Below, piece after piece: positions 27,359 through 34,721 of a stretch of 45,687 nt of DNA. Source of the stretch: Planctomycetota bacterium. Its GTDB lineage: Bacteria > Planctomycetota > Planctomycetia > Pirellulales > UBA1268. Below the pieces are notes generated by a model. The model saw nothing but the letters and a program-made list of their open reading frames with translations. It was not told the DNA's origin and did not search any database. The position numbers and the translations under genes were made by a program. Location of the stretch: NCBI GenBank assembly GCA_018970785.1, contig JAGWVR010000017.1, forward strand, positions 1 to 45,687. Reading direction: 5' to 3'. Numbering within the stretch: position 1 is the stretch's first letter; every line of letters starts with the position of its first letter.

Positions 27359-28897
27359 TCACGTCCTCCGCTCCCCGACCACCGCCGGCGGACGGATCTG
27401 GTGGAGAACGGGGGGTGGCGGACAGGCCGCGCCAGCGGAGGCGGCACTGCCAGCGGAGGCGGCACTGCCAGCGGAGGCGTCGCCGTCGGCGGCCGCCGCC
27501 GCGTCGTCGGCGATCAGCCCGCCGAGCGACCATGGACCGGCGGCGACGATGTCGACATCCACCAGGCGGCCCACGAGGCGCAGCGCTGCGTCGAAGACGA
27601 CGATCCGGTCGCAGCGCGTCCGCCCGGTGAGTTGCGCCATCGAATCGGGGGTGTCGCCGGCTCCGGTGCGCTTCCCGTCGCGGGCACTGAGCCCCTCGAC
27701 GAGAATCTGCTGGCGGGTGCCGACGAACGGCTGGTTGCCGGCGCGGCTGGCCTCCGTCTGCGCATCGAGGAGGAGGCGGTGACGCTCCTTCTTGACCTCC
27801 TCGGGGACGTCGTCAGGCTGGCGCTGGAAGGCCTTCGTCCCGGGCCGCGGGCTGTACTTGAAGATGAAGCTGTTCTTGAAGCCGCACTCCTCCACGAGGG
27901 CGAGCGTGGCGGCGAACTCGGCGTCGGTCTCGCCGCAGAAGCCGACGATGAAGTCGCTGGTCACCGCCGCGTGGGGCAGCTCGGCCCGGACCATCGCGAA
28001 CATCTCGCGGTATTCGCCGATCGTGTAGCCGCGCTTCATCCGCCCGAGCACGGCGTCGGAGCCGTGCTGCGCGGGGACGTGGAGGTACGGGCAGACCTTG
28101 GGCAGGTCGCGGACCGCGGCGACGAGGTCGGCCGTCATGTCGCGCGGGTAGTTGGTGACGAAGCGGATCCGGTCGAGCCCGGCGACGCCGTCGAGCCGGG
28201 CCAGCAGGTCGGCGAGCCGCGTCGTGCCCGTGCCGTCGGTCCAGCGGTAGCTGTTGACCGTCTGCCCGATGAGGGTCACCTCGCGACACCCCTCGTCGAC
28301 CAGCCGGCGGACTTCGGCGACGATCGTGTCGGGGGCCCGCGCCTGCTCCGGGCCGCGGACGTGGGGGACGACGCAGAACGCGCAAAATTTGTCGCACCCG
28401 GTCTGCGTGCGCACGAAGGCCTGGAAGGGATTGGGACGCATCGACGGGTCGCGGTCGGGATCGTAGCTCTCGAAGCTGCGCGCGATCTCGTCTCGGCTCC
28501 CCGCCGTCCGCCCCAGCGCCACCTCGACACGCGGTCCGCCGCCACTGCGGATCGCCTCGACGAGGAGCGGCACGCGGTGGAGCTGCCCCGGCCCGACGAC
28601 GAGGTCCACCCACGGCGCCCGCGACCGGACCAGCGCCTGCTCCTTCTGGGCCATGCAGCCGAGGACACCGACCACGAGGCCAGGGCGCCGTTCCTTCTCG
28701 AGGCGGACGCGACCGAGCGCCGACCAGACCTTGTCCTCGGCATGCTGGCGGACGCTGCAGGTGTTGAAAAACACCGCATCGGCGTCGGCGATCCCCGGGG
28801 CGACGTCCCAGCCCTGACGGCGCAGCGCCGCCACCACCAGCTCGCTGTCGAGCACGTTCATCTGGCAGCCGACGGTGTCGATCCACAGCTTGGGCAT
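27359..28897 (-). CDS. miaB: tRNA-2-methylthio-N6-dimethylallyladenosine synthase MiaB
   Basis: The 512-residue radical-SAM methylthiotransferase has the expected three parts. The N-terminal MTTase domain carries three cluster cysteines (VGCQMN, FNTCSV and LGCMAQ). The radical-SAM core has CDKFCAFC, and a C-terminal TRAM domain includes 'GTRQQILVEGLSARDGKRTG'. It adds the methylthio group to position 37 of tRNAs reading U-starting codons. The last 50 residues form an unusual Ala/Ser/Gly tail encoded partly by an 18-base tandem repeat. The ATG at 28897 is six bases after a possible extended -10 (TGGTAAAAT), so the message may be leaderless. It is followed closely by glnE, and fmt ends 94 bases upstream. 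Confidence 0.96.
   Translation of the reverse strand: MPKLWIDTVGCQMNVLDSELVVAALRRQGWDVAPGIADADAVFFNTCSVRQHAEDKVWSALGRVRLEKERRPGLVVGVLGCMAQKEQALVRSRAPWVDLVVGPGQLHRVPLLVEAIRSGGGPRVEVALGRTAGSRDEIARSFESYDPDRDPSMRPNPFQAFVRTQTGCDKFCAFCVVPHVRGPEQARAPDTIVAEVRRLVDEGCREVTLIGQTVNSYRWTDGTGTTRLADLLARLDGVAGLDRIRFVTNYPRDMTADLVAAVRDLPKVCPYLHVPAQHGSDAVLGRMKRGYTIGEYREMFAMVRAELPHAAVTSDFIVGFCGETDAEFAATLALVEECGFKNSFIFKYSPRPGTKAFQRQPDDVPEEVKKERHRLLLDAQTEASRAGNQPFVGTRQQILVEGLSARDGKRTGAGDTPDSMAQLTGRTRCDRIVVFDAALRLVGRLVDVDIVAAGPWSLGGLIADDAAAAADGDASAGSAASAGSAASAGAACPPPPVLHQIRPPAVVGERRT
27431..27479. repeat. 18-base tandem repeat, about 2.7 copies, inside miaB
   Basis: The unit GCCAGCGGAGGCGGCACT occurs twice in full and then as GCCAGCGGAGGCG. 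On the minus strand it encodes the repeated GSAASA pattern in the C-terminal tail of MiaB. As the unit is six codons long, copy-number change would keep the frame and alter only tail length. Confidence 0.9.
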
Positions 28898-28903
28898 GGC
28901 GGG

Positions 28904-28912
28904 ATTTTACCA
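28904..28912 (-). promoter_or_regulatory. Extended -10 (TGGTAAAAT) immediately before miaB
   Basis: On the minus strand TGG TAAAAT ends six bases before the miaB ATG (28897). A transcript starting 6-7 bases after the -10 would begin at the start codon itself. There is no good -35. The 94-base gap between fmt and miaB also has two GC-rich inverted repeats: GCCGCGG/CCGCGGC at 28928-28952 and AGCGCC/GGCGCT at 28957-28976. They could end or slow fmt transcription. Confidence 0.35.
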
Positions 28913-28991
28913 GCCCGGCCGGCGGAAGCCGCGGCCAGTTCGTCGCCGCGGCAGGCAGCGCCGCCCGGTGGGCGCTCGGCGGCAGCGGCCG

Positions 28992-29984
28992 TCAGCCGAG
29001 CACGGTCCCCGGCGCGAGGAAGTGACCGCGGAGGAAGTCCGCGGCGGCCATCGGCCGCCGCCCCTCGGGCACGAGCCTGAGGATCTCGACTGCGGTGGCT
29101 TCCCCACTGGCGATGACGAGCCTGCCGGGGCCGGCGTCGAGGACCGTGCCGGGAGCCGCCGTCACGGGCGCGGCAGCGGCGACGGCGACGTCGTCGAGCA
29201 CCAGCCGCAGCGCCGCCTGACCGGGGCGGCGCCACACCGTCGCCGCCCGCGGCCAGGGCTCGAGGGCCCGGCGCAGCCGTTCGATCGCCGCCGCGGGCTG
29301 CCGCCAATCGACGAGGCCGTCGGCCTTCGTCAGCCGCGGGGCCCGGGTCGCGAGGGCGGCGTCCTGCGGGGTGCCGACCGTGGCGGGATCGGCGCCCGCC
29401 TCGACCGCGGCCCGCAACCGTTCGATCGCCTCGAGCACCAGCGGCGCGCCGAGCCGCGCCAGCCGCGCCTCGAGCTCCGCGGCGGTCTCGTCGGCGCCGA
29501 TCGGCGTCGTCGCGACCGCGAGCACGTGGCCGGCATCGAGCGCCGGTGTCATCGCGATCACGCTCGCCCCGGTGACGGCGTCACCCGCGCGGATCGCCCA
29601 CTGTACCGGAGCGGCGCCACGGTGGCGGGGGAGGAGCGAGCCGTGGAGGTTGAGGCCCCCCAGTGGCGCCAGCCCGAGGATCGCCGCGGGGAGGATCTGG
29701 CCATAGTCACAGACCACCAGCAGGTCGGGACGCAGCGCCGCCAGGTCGGCGGCCGCGGCCGGGTCGCCGATCCGTTCGGGGGCGAGGATCGCCAGCCCGG
29801 CGCGGAGGGCGGCTTCGCGGATCGGGTTGGGAGGGGGCCGGCGGCCGCCGGGCGCATGGCCGGGGCGGGTGACGACCGCGACGATCTCGTGCGCCGAACC
29901 GAGCAGCGCTTCGAGCAACGGCACCGCGAACGGGCCGGTGCCCATGACGACGATCCGCAGCGGCCGGCCGTCGTCCCGCGCCAT
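28992..29984 (-). CDS. fmt: Methionyl-tRNA formyltransferase
   Basis: The 330-residue enzyme formylates initiator Met-tRNA using 10-formyl-tetrahydrofolate. The N-terminal domain has 'RIVVMGTGPFAVPLLEAL' and the catalytic region 'LNLHGSLLPRHRGAAPVQWA', with the conserved Asn and His. The expected Asp follows in PALDAGHVLA. The C-terminal domain starts about residue 205 ('APRLTKADGLVDW'). The ATG at 29984 shares its first base with the last base of the def stop (TGATG); a GTG one codon earlier is an equally possible start. Together with def it forms the classic formylation/deformylation pair. Confidence 0.96.
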   Translation of the reverse strand: MARDDGRPLRIVVMGTGPFAVPLLEALLGSAHEIVAVVTRPGHAPGGRRPPPNPIREAALRAGLAILAPERIGDPAAAADLAALRPDLLVVCDYGQILPAAILGLAPLGGLNLHGSLLPRHRGAAPVQWAIRAGDAVTGASVIAMTPALDAGHVLAVATTPIGADETAAELEARLARLGAPLVLEAIERLRAAVEAGADPATVGTPQDAALATRAPRLTKADGLVDWRQPAAAIERLRRALEPWPRAATVWRRPGQAALRLVLDDVAVAAAAPVTAAPGTVLDAGPGRLVIASGEATAVEILRLVPEGRRPMAAADFLRGHFLAPGTVLG

Positions 29985-30637
29985 CACGCCGACCCGGTGG
30001 CCGGGACGCAGCGAGCCGCCTCGAGGTGCGCCAACCGCTCGAGCATCGCCGCCGTCGTGGGCAACTCACCGCGCGACTGCCGGCCGTGGAACACCTCGCG
30101 GAACGAGTCGAGCATCCGCCGTGCCTCGAGGGCAGCCGCATCGGGGAGCCGATCGGTGAACAACCGCCCCTCGAGGTGGTCGTACTCGTGCTGGACGACG
30201 CGGGCGAGGAGACCGTCGAGATCCATCCGGAACGGCGCGCCGTCGAGCGACCAGGCCTCGACGCACACGCGTTCCGGCCGGCGCACGTCCATCCGCAGCC
30301 CAGGCAGGCTGAGGCACCCCTCCTCCTGCACGGCGACGCCGCGGGGGCGCGAGAGCACCGGGTTGACGAACACCAGCTCCTCGCCGGCGTCACGCCGCCC
30401 CTCGACGTTGACGACGAACAGCCGATAGGGGAGGGCGACCTGCGTGGCCGCCAGGCCGATCCCGTTGGCGGCGTACATGATCTCGAACATCTGCTCGACG
30501 GCGTCGCACAGTTCGTCGTCGATCTGCGCCAGTGCCCGGGCCGGCCGCGCCAGCGCGGGATGGGGGTATTCGACGAGCTCCAGCCGCCCGATCGGCGGCG
30601 AGGCATCGGCAGTTGGCGGAGGCGAGTCGCTCGGCAT
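29984..30637 (-). CDS. def: Peptide deformylase
   Basis: The 217-residue metalloenzyme removes the formyl group from nascent proteins. All three family motifs are present: 'NGIGLAATQV', 'EEGCLSLPG' (with a metal-ligand Cys) and 'QHEYDHLEG' (two metal-ligand His and the catalytic Glu). The length is above the usual 170 because of a polar N-terminal extension and a C-terminal extension of about 30 residues. The ATG at 30637 is 70 bases from the divergent pgpA start. The stop overlaps the fmt start, indicating coupled translation. Confidence 0.97.
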   Translation of the reverse strand: MPSDSPPPTADASPPIGRLELVEYPHPALARPARALAQIDDELCDAVEQMFEIMYAANGIGLAATQVALPYRLFVVNVEGRRDAGEELVFVNPVLSRPRGVAVQEEGCLSLPGLRMDVRRPERVCVEAWSLDGAPFRMDLDGLLARVVQHEYDHLEGRLFTDRLPDAAALEARRMLDSFREVFHGRQSRGELPTTAAMLERLAHLEAARCVPATGSA

Positions 30638-30660
30638 GGGGTCGGTGGTCCGGGGTCAGG

Positions 30661-30678
30661 GTATCATCGAATATTCTA
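30661..30678. promoter_or_regulatory. AT-rich divergent promoter core between def and pgpA
   Basis: The 70-base gap 30638-30707 contains an AT-rich core (GTATCATCGAATATTCTA). Plus strand: TATTCT at 30672-30677, 30 bases before the pgpA ATG. Minus strand: TAGAAT (complement of 30673-30678), 35 bases before the def ATG. No matching -35 hexamers are convincing, so strand and start points are inferred. Confidence 0.35.
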
Positions 30679-30707
30679 CCCGTCTGGCACGGCGTGCGGC
30701 CCTGGCG

Positions 30708-31220
30708 ATGACCCCACCGCTTCCTGCCCCTGATTCCGACGGCGTCTCGCTGCGCGACCCGGCAACGTGCGTCGCGACCTGCGGCGGTGTCGGGCTGGCG
30801 CGGGTCGCCGCCGGCACGTGGGGCGCGCTCGTCGGCGTCGGGCTGGCAGGCACCCTCGCCTGGGCCCGGCTTCCGTTTCCGGTCGAGGTCGCCCTGCTGG
30901 CGGCGCTCAACGCCGCGGCCGTTCCGATCTGCACGCGGGCGGCGCGACGGCTCGGCGGCAGCCCCGATCCGGGGGCGATCGTGCTCGACGAATGCGCCAG
31001 CCTGCCGCTCGGCCTGCTGGTGATGCCGGCGGCGGACCGGACGCTGCCGATCCTCGCCCTGGCATTCGCGCTGCACCGCCTGTTCGACATCCTCAAGCCC
31101 TTTCCCTGCCGGCAGCTCGAGCGGCTCCCGGGGGGGCTGGGGATCATGGCCGACGACTGGGCCGCCACGGCGATGATGGCCATCGTCCTGGTCGTCGCAC
31201 GGCACTGGCTGGTGGCCTGA
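30708..31220 (+). CDS. pgpA: Phosphatidylglycerophosphatase A
   Basis: The 170-residue membrane enzyme dephosphorylates phosphatidylglycerol phosphate in phospholipid synthesis. The family signature 'DILKPFPCRQLERLPGGLGI' is followed directly by MADDW. The earlier 'GVGLARVAAGTWGALVGVGL' segment and the acidic pair in IVLDEC also match. There are about four hydrophobic segments. The reading frame is open far upstream, but the ATG at 30708 is placed behind the divergent promoter core and gives the normal family length. The next gene starts 17 bases downstream. Confidence 0.93.
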   Translation: MTPPLPAPDSDGVSLRDPATCVATCGGVGLARVAAGTWGALVGVGLAGTLAWARLPFPVEVALLAALNAAAVPICTRAARRLGGSPDPGAIVLDECASLPLGLLVMPAADRTLPILALAFALHRLFDILKPFPCRQLERLPGGLGIMADDWAATAMMAIVLVVARHWLVA

Positions 31221-31237
31221 TCGGGGAGACGGGTGGG

Positions 31238-31837
31238 ATGATCCGCGTACTGCTCGTCGACCACGGGTGCTGCGACCCACCGGCGACCCGAGTGCACGCG
31301 CTTCGCCGCGTGCTGGAAGCCGGCGGTGCGGTCACCGCCGCCTGCGGCCCGACGTCGGTCCCGGCCCTCGCCGCCTCCACGCCCGGCCTGTACGGCATCC
31401 ACCTCCACGACATCGCCGCCGCCAACAGCGGCTTTCTCGCCGCGGTCCGCGACGGCAGCGCCGCCGCCCTGCTGGCCGCCACCGCCACGCTTCCGCCACG
31501 CCTCCTCGGCCTGGTGCGCGAGACGGCGCGGCAGGCACTGGCCGAGGCGGTCGACGGCCTGCACCCCGACGTGATCTTCATCCTTCACGCCGGGATCCTC
31601 GCCGACCTGGCGATCGAGACCGGCGTCCCTGTGGCGCTGCAGGTCGTCGCCGGCGACCTCGCGGCGGCGGCCCACGGCACGCGCGTCGACGAACTGGTGC
31701 GGGCGGCGCTGGCCAGCGCCGAGTGGGTCAACGCCGACCGGGAGGCCGACGCCCCGGCGGGCATCCCCGCGGTTGACGTCGACCTCCTCACCGCCTGCCG
31801 CGCGGCGCTCGAGGCGCGGGTCCAACGCCGCTCCTGA
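31238..31837 (+). CDS. GT-B N-terminal-domain-like protein, unknown function
   Basis: The 199-residue protein starts with 'MIRVLLVDHGCCDPPATRVH' and has alternating strand/helix segments. 'HPDVIFILHAGILADLAIET' and 'GVPVALQVVAGDLAA' resemble the N-terminal Rossmann domain of family 4 glycosyltransferases (PDVIH.H......a...gvP...t.HG.D). The C-terminal nucleotide-sugar-binding half is absent, so it would not be active alone as a transferase. The ATG at 31238 follows pgpA by 17 bases behind a GGGTGGG-like purine run. I place it only as a possible glycosyltransferase-fold protein. The convergent gap to clpS (31838-31948) has a CTGGCGCCAG palindrome but no clear terminator. Confidence 0.6.
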   Translation: MIRVLLVDHGCCDPPATRVHALRRVLEAGGAVTAACGPTSVPALAASTPGLYGIHLHDIAAANSGFLAAVRDGSAAALLAATATLPPRLLGLVRETARQALAEAVDGLHPDVIFILHAGILADLAIETGVPVALQVVAGDLAAAAHGTRVDELVRAALASAEWVNADREADAPAGIPAVDVDLLTACRAALEARVQRRS

Positions 31838-31948
31838 AGCCCACGCTGGCGCCAGCCGCCGGTGGGGCGGTGCCGGAACGCTCCCTCGTCCTTCCGCGAC
31901 GACCGGCGGGGTGCGAACCGGCAGCCTGCAGGGCGCCGGGCCGGCCGG

Positions 31949-32302
31949 TCAGGATTCGGCCTCGATCGAGGCCTTCATCGAGCCCTTCGAGCGGGCGAGG
32001 AGACGGTCGGCACCGAAGGCGTGGATCTGGTCGCGCTTCAGTTCGGCATGCTCGCGGGTCGTGGTGAGAACGATCACCCGGCCCTGGGTGTCGACTTCCT
32101 TGGCGAGCCGGAAACCGCGCTCCGGGGGGTGGCCGAACAGCGACTGGAGCATCGTGACCACGTAGTCGTAGGTGTGGTCGTCGTCGTTCCAGAGGACGAC
32201 ATGGTACCGGGGCTGGCGCTTCGGCTTGTCGCGGCGCTCGGCTTCCGGCGGGGCCGGGGCCGGCGTCTCCTCGATCGCGGTCTCGGCGCTGGCGGCGGGC
32301 AT
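31949..32302 (-). CDS. clpS: ClpS-type protease adaptor, variant binding pocket
   Basis: The 117-residue protein has an Ala/Pro/Glu-rich N-terminal arm followed by the ClpS core ('YHVVLWNDDDHTYDYVVTML'). ClpS brings N-degron substrates to ClpAP. In E. coli the pocket uses N34, D35 and H66; here N39 and D40 are kept, but the His position in 'LAKEVDTQGRVIV' is Asp71. The gatekeeper Met40 position is Tyr45. Substrate choice may therefore differ. The start is uncertain: ATG at 32302 is given, and a GTG at 32323 is in frame. The C-terminal tail is longer than in E. coli. It is divergent from serS. Confidence 0.88.
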   Translation of the reverse strand: MPAASAETAIEETPAPAPPEAERRDKPKRQPRYHVVLWNDDDHTYDYVVTMLQSLFGHPPERGFRLAKEVDTQGRVIVLTTTREHAELKRDQIHAFGADRLLARSKGSMKASIEAES

Positions 32303-32354
32303 CGGCAGGAAGGACTCCACCACGGGAACGGCGGGAAAACGCCGCTGCAGCCGA

Positions 32355-32363
32355 TAGTATACG
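32355..32363. promoter_or_regulatory. AGTATAC-containing divergent -10 element
   Basis: The gap between clpS and serS holds TAGTATACG. On the minus strand this reads TATACT (complement of 32356-32361), 54 bases before the clpS ATG. On the plus strand TAGTAT or TATACG could serve serS, about 50 bases before its GTG. No clear -35 is seen on either strand. Confidence 0.35.
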
Positions 32364-32399
32364 CAGTCCCGGTCCCCCGCGATCGCACCGCCTCGCCCC

Positions 32400-32411
32400 G
32401 GAGACGTCTCC
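32400..32411 (+). promoter_or_regulatory. 12-base palindrome overlapping the serS ribosome binding site
   Basis: GGAGACGTCTCC is a perfect palindrome ending one base before the serS GTG at 32413, and its first four bases, GGAG, are the likely ribosome binding site. It could be a protein operator or pair with itself between RNAs; as a hairpin it would have no loop. Meaning is uncertain. Confidence 0.35.
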
Positions 32412-32412
32412 C

Positions 32413-33699
32413 GTGCTCGACCGCCGTTTCGTCGCCGACAACGTCGATCTCGTCGCCGCGAATTGCCGCGACCGCGGCTCGGCCGCCGACGTCTCCCGCT
32501 TCGCCGAGCTCGATCGCCTCCGCCGCCAGCTCCAGGCCGACGTCGACCGGCTCAACCAGGAAGCCGGCCAGGTGAGCCGCTCGATCGGCAAGGCGGCGGA
32601 CGCGGCGGCACGCGACGCCCTCAAGGCCGAGGGGCGCCGTCTCCGGGAGGAGGCAGCGGCGCTCGATACGCGGCTGCAGGCGCTCGTCGCCGAGGGCGAC
32701 GAGATCCTCCGCGCGATCCCCAACCTCACCCATCCCGCCGCACCGCGCGGCGGCGAAAGCGACGCCGTCGAGATCCGGCGCGGCTCGACACCCCTCCGTG
32801 AGTTCGGCTTCGCACCGCGCGACCACGTCGCCCTGGGGGCGAATCTCGGGCTGTTCGACTTCGAGGCCGGGGCGCGCGTCGCCGGCCACGGCTTCTACTT
32901 CCTCACCGGCGCCGGCGTGTTCCTCGAACTCGCGTTGCAGAAGTACGCCCTCGACCTGCTGGTCGCGGCCGGATTCACGCCGATGACCACCCCCGACCTG
33001 GCGCGCGACACGATCCTCGAGGGCACCGGCTTCATGCCGCGCGGCCCCGAGACGCAGATCTATTCGATCACCGATTCCGACCTGTCGCTGGTGGCGACCG
33101 CGGAGATCACGCTCGGCGGGGCGATGCACGAACGGATCTTCGATCCCGCCGAGCTCCCCCTGCTCCTCGCCGGCACGAGCCACTGCTTCCGCACCGAGGC
33201 CGGCGCCCACGGCCGCGCGACGCGCGGGCTGTACCGTGTCCACCAGTTCACCAAGGTGGAGATGTTCGCGTTCACGCTCCCGGAGCAGAGCGAGGAGATC
33301 CACGGCAAGCTCCTCGACCTCGAGTGCCGGCTGTTCGACGGTCTCGGCATCCCGTACCGCGTCATCGACACCGCCAGCGGCGACCTCGGCGGGCCGGCCT
33401 ACCGGAAATTCGACCTCGAGGCCTGGATGCCGGGCCGCGGGACGGCCGGGGAGTGGGGGGAGGTGACGAGCACCTCCAATTGCACCGACTACCAGTCGCG
33501 GCGTCTGGCGATCCGCTACCGCCCGACCGGGGGCAAGGGCACGGCCTTCGTCCACACCCTCAACGGCACGGCGGTGGCGATCAGCCGGGCGATCATCGCG
33601 ATCCTCGAGAATCACCAGCAGGCCGACGGATCGGTGACCGTGCCCGCGCCGCTCGTGCCGTGGGTCGGCACCGACCGGCTCCTGCCCCGCGCGACGTGA
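32413..33699 (+). CDS. serS: Serine-tRNA ligase
   Basis: The 428-residue class II aminoacyl-tRNA synthetase charges tRNA-Ser. The N-terminal part (about 25-100) forms the expected tRNA-binding coiled coil. Class II motif 2 is visible as 'FRTEAGAHGRATRGLYRVHQ' and motif 3 includes 'TSTSNCTDYQSRRL'; 'VHTLNGTAVAISRAIIAILE' closes the active site. Length is normal. GTG at 32413 is the start since similarity begins immediately ('LDRRFVADNVDLV'). It lies eight bases upstream of the ABC transporter genes and is probably co-transcribed with them. Confidence 0.97.
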   Translation: MLDRRFVADNVDLVAANCRDRGSAADVSRFAELDRLRRQLQADVDRLNQEAGQVSRSIGKAADAAARDALKAEGRRLREEAAALDTRLQALVAEGDEILRAIPNLTHPAAPRGGESDAVEIRRGSTPLREFGFAPRDHVALGANLGLFDFEAGARVAGHGFYFLTGAGVFLELALQKYALDLLVAAGFTPMTTPDLARDTILEGTGFMPRGPETQIYSITDSDLSLVATAEITLGGAMHERIFDPAELPLLLAGTSHCFRTEAGAHGRATRGLYRVHQFTKVEMFAFTLPEQSEEIHGKLLDLECRLFDGLGIPYRVIDTASGDLGGPAYRKFDLEAWMPGRGTAGEWGEVTSTSNCTDYQSRRLAIRYRPTGGKGTAFVHTLNGTAVAISRAIIAILENHQQADGSVTVPAPLVPWVGTDRLLPRAT

Positions 33700-33707
33700 G
33701 GCGCCCG

Positions 33708-34721
33708 ATGGTCACCGGACAGCACGCCCGGGGGACGGAGGCCGATTCGTTCGGGAACGGCGGCGTCGTCACCGTCGACGGCCTCGAGAAGCACTACGGC
33801 CCGGTCCGTGCGCTGGCGGGCGTGAGCCTCACCGTCGCCCGCGGGGAGATCTTCGGGCTCCTCGGCCAGAACGGCGCTGGAAAGACGACGCTGGTCAAGA
33901 TCCTCCTCGGGATGGTCCTCCCCACCGCCGGGTCGGCGCGGCTCCTCGGCCGGCCGGTCGGAAGCGTGGCGGCGCGGCGCACCGTCGGCTACCTCCCCGA
34001 GGACCACCGCCTCCCCGAGTACCACACCGGGCCCTCCCTGCTCGACGTCTACGGCGGGCTCCAGGGACTGTCGGCTCCGGTTCGGCGCCATCGCGGCGCC
34101 GAACTGCTCGCCAGCCTCGGCCTCGGCGGCCGCGAGCGCCTGCGGATCCGCGGCTATTCCAAGGGGATGAAGCAGCGGCTCGGCCTCGCCCAGGCCCTGC
34201 TCCACCGCCCCGCCGTGCTGTTCCTCGACGAGCCGACCGACGGCGTCGATCCGGTCGGCCGGCGGCAGATCCGCGAACTGCTGCTCGCCGAACGGGACCG
34301 CGGCGTGACGATCTTCATCAACAGCCATCTTCTCGGCGAGGTCGAACAGCTCTGTGACCGCGTCGCGATCATGCGCAAGGGGCAGGTGGTCCTCTCCGGC
34401 ACCGTGCCGGAACTGGTCGGCCGCAAGCAGAGTTGGCTGGTGGCATTCGACCGGCCGCCCCCGGAGGGTCTCGTGGTCCCCGGGACGCGACTCGAACCGG
34501 CCGACCAGCCGGGCCGGTTCCGGCTCTCGGTGCATGGGGACTCTCCGCGCGCCGAATCCCCGGCCGAGAAGCAACTCGATGCCTTCCTGGCGGCGGCCGC
34601 GGCGGCCGGTCTCGCCCTCCGCCACCTCGAGCAGGAGCGCGGCAGCCTCGAAGACGTCTACCTCGGCGCCGCCCAGGCCGACGCCCCGGCGCCGGCCGGC
34701 CCCGGAGGACTCGCCCGATGA
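33708..34721 (+). CDS. ABC transporter ATP-binding protein
   Basis: The 337-residue ATPase has Walker A ('LGQNGAGKTTLVKILLG'), the signature 'YSKGMKQRLGLAQALL', Walker B ('AVLFLDEPTDGVDP') and the switch His in INSHLLGEVE. The YSKGM signature variant is typical of ABC-2-type exporters. A C-terminal extension of about 90 residues beyond the core resembles the accessory domain of such exporters. The ATG at 33708 was chosen as the first start after the serS stop; about 25 residues precede the conserved part. Its stop overlaps the permease start (ATGA at 34718). The substrate is unknown. Confidence 0.94.
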   Translation: MVTGQHARGTEADSFGNGGVVTVDGLEKHYGPVRALAGVSLTVARGEIFGLLGQNGAGKTTLVKILLGMVLPTAGSARLLGRPVGSVAARRTVGYLPEDHRLPEYHTGPSLLDVYGGLQGLSAPVRRHRGAELLASLGLGGRERLRIRGYSKGMKQRLGLAQALLHRPAVLFLDEPTDGVDPVGRRQIRELLLAERDRGVTIFINSHLLGEVEQLCDRVAIMRKGQVVLSGTVPELVGRKQSWLVAFDRPPPEGLVVPGTRLEPADQPGRFRLSVHGDSPRAESPAEKQLDAFLAAAAAAGLALRHLEQERGSLEDVYLGAAQADAPAPAGPGGLAR

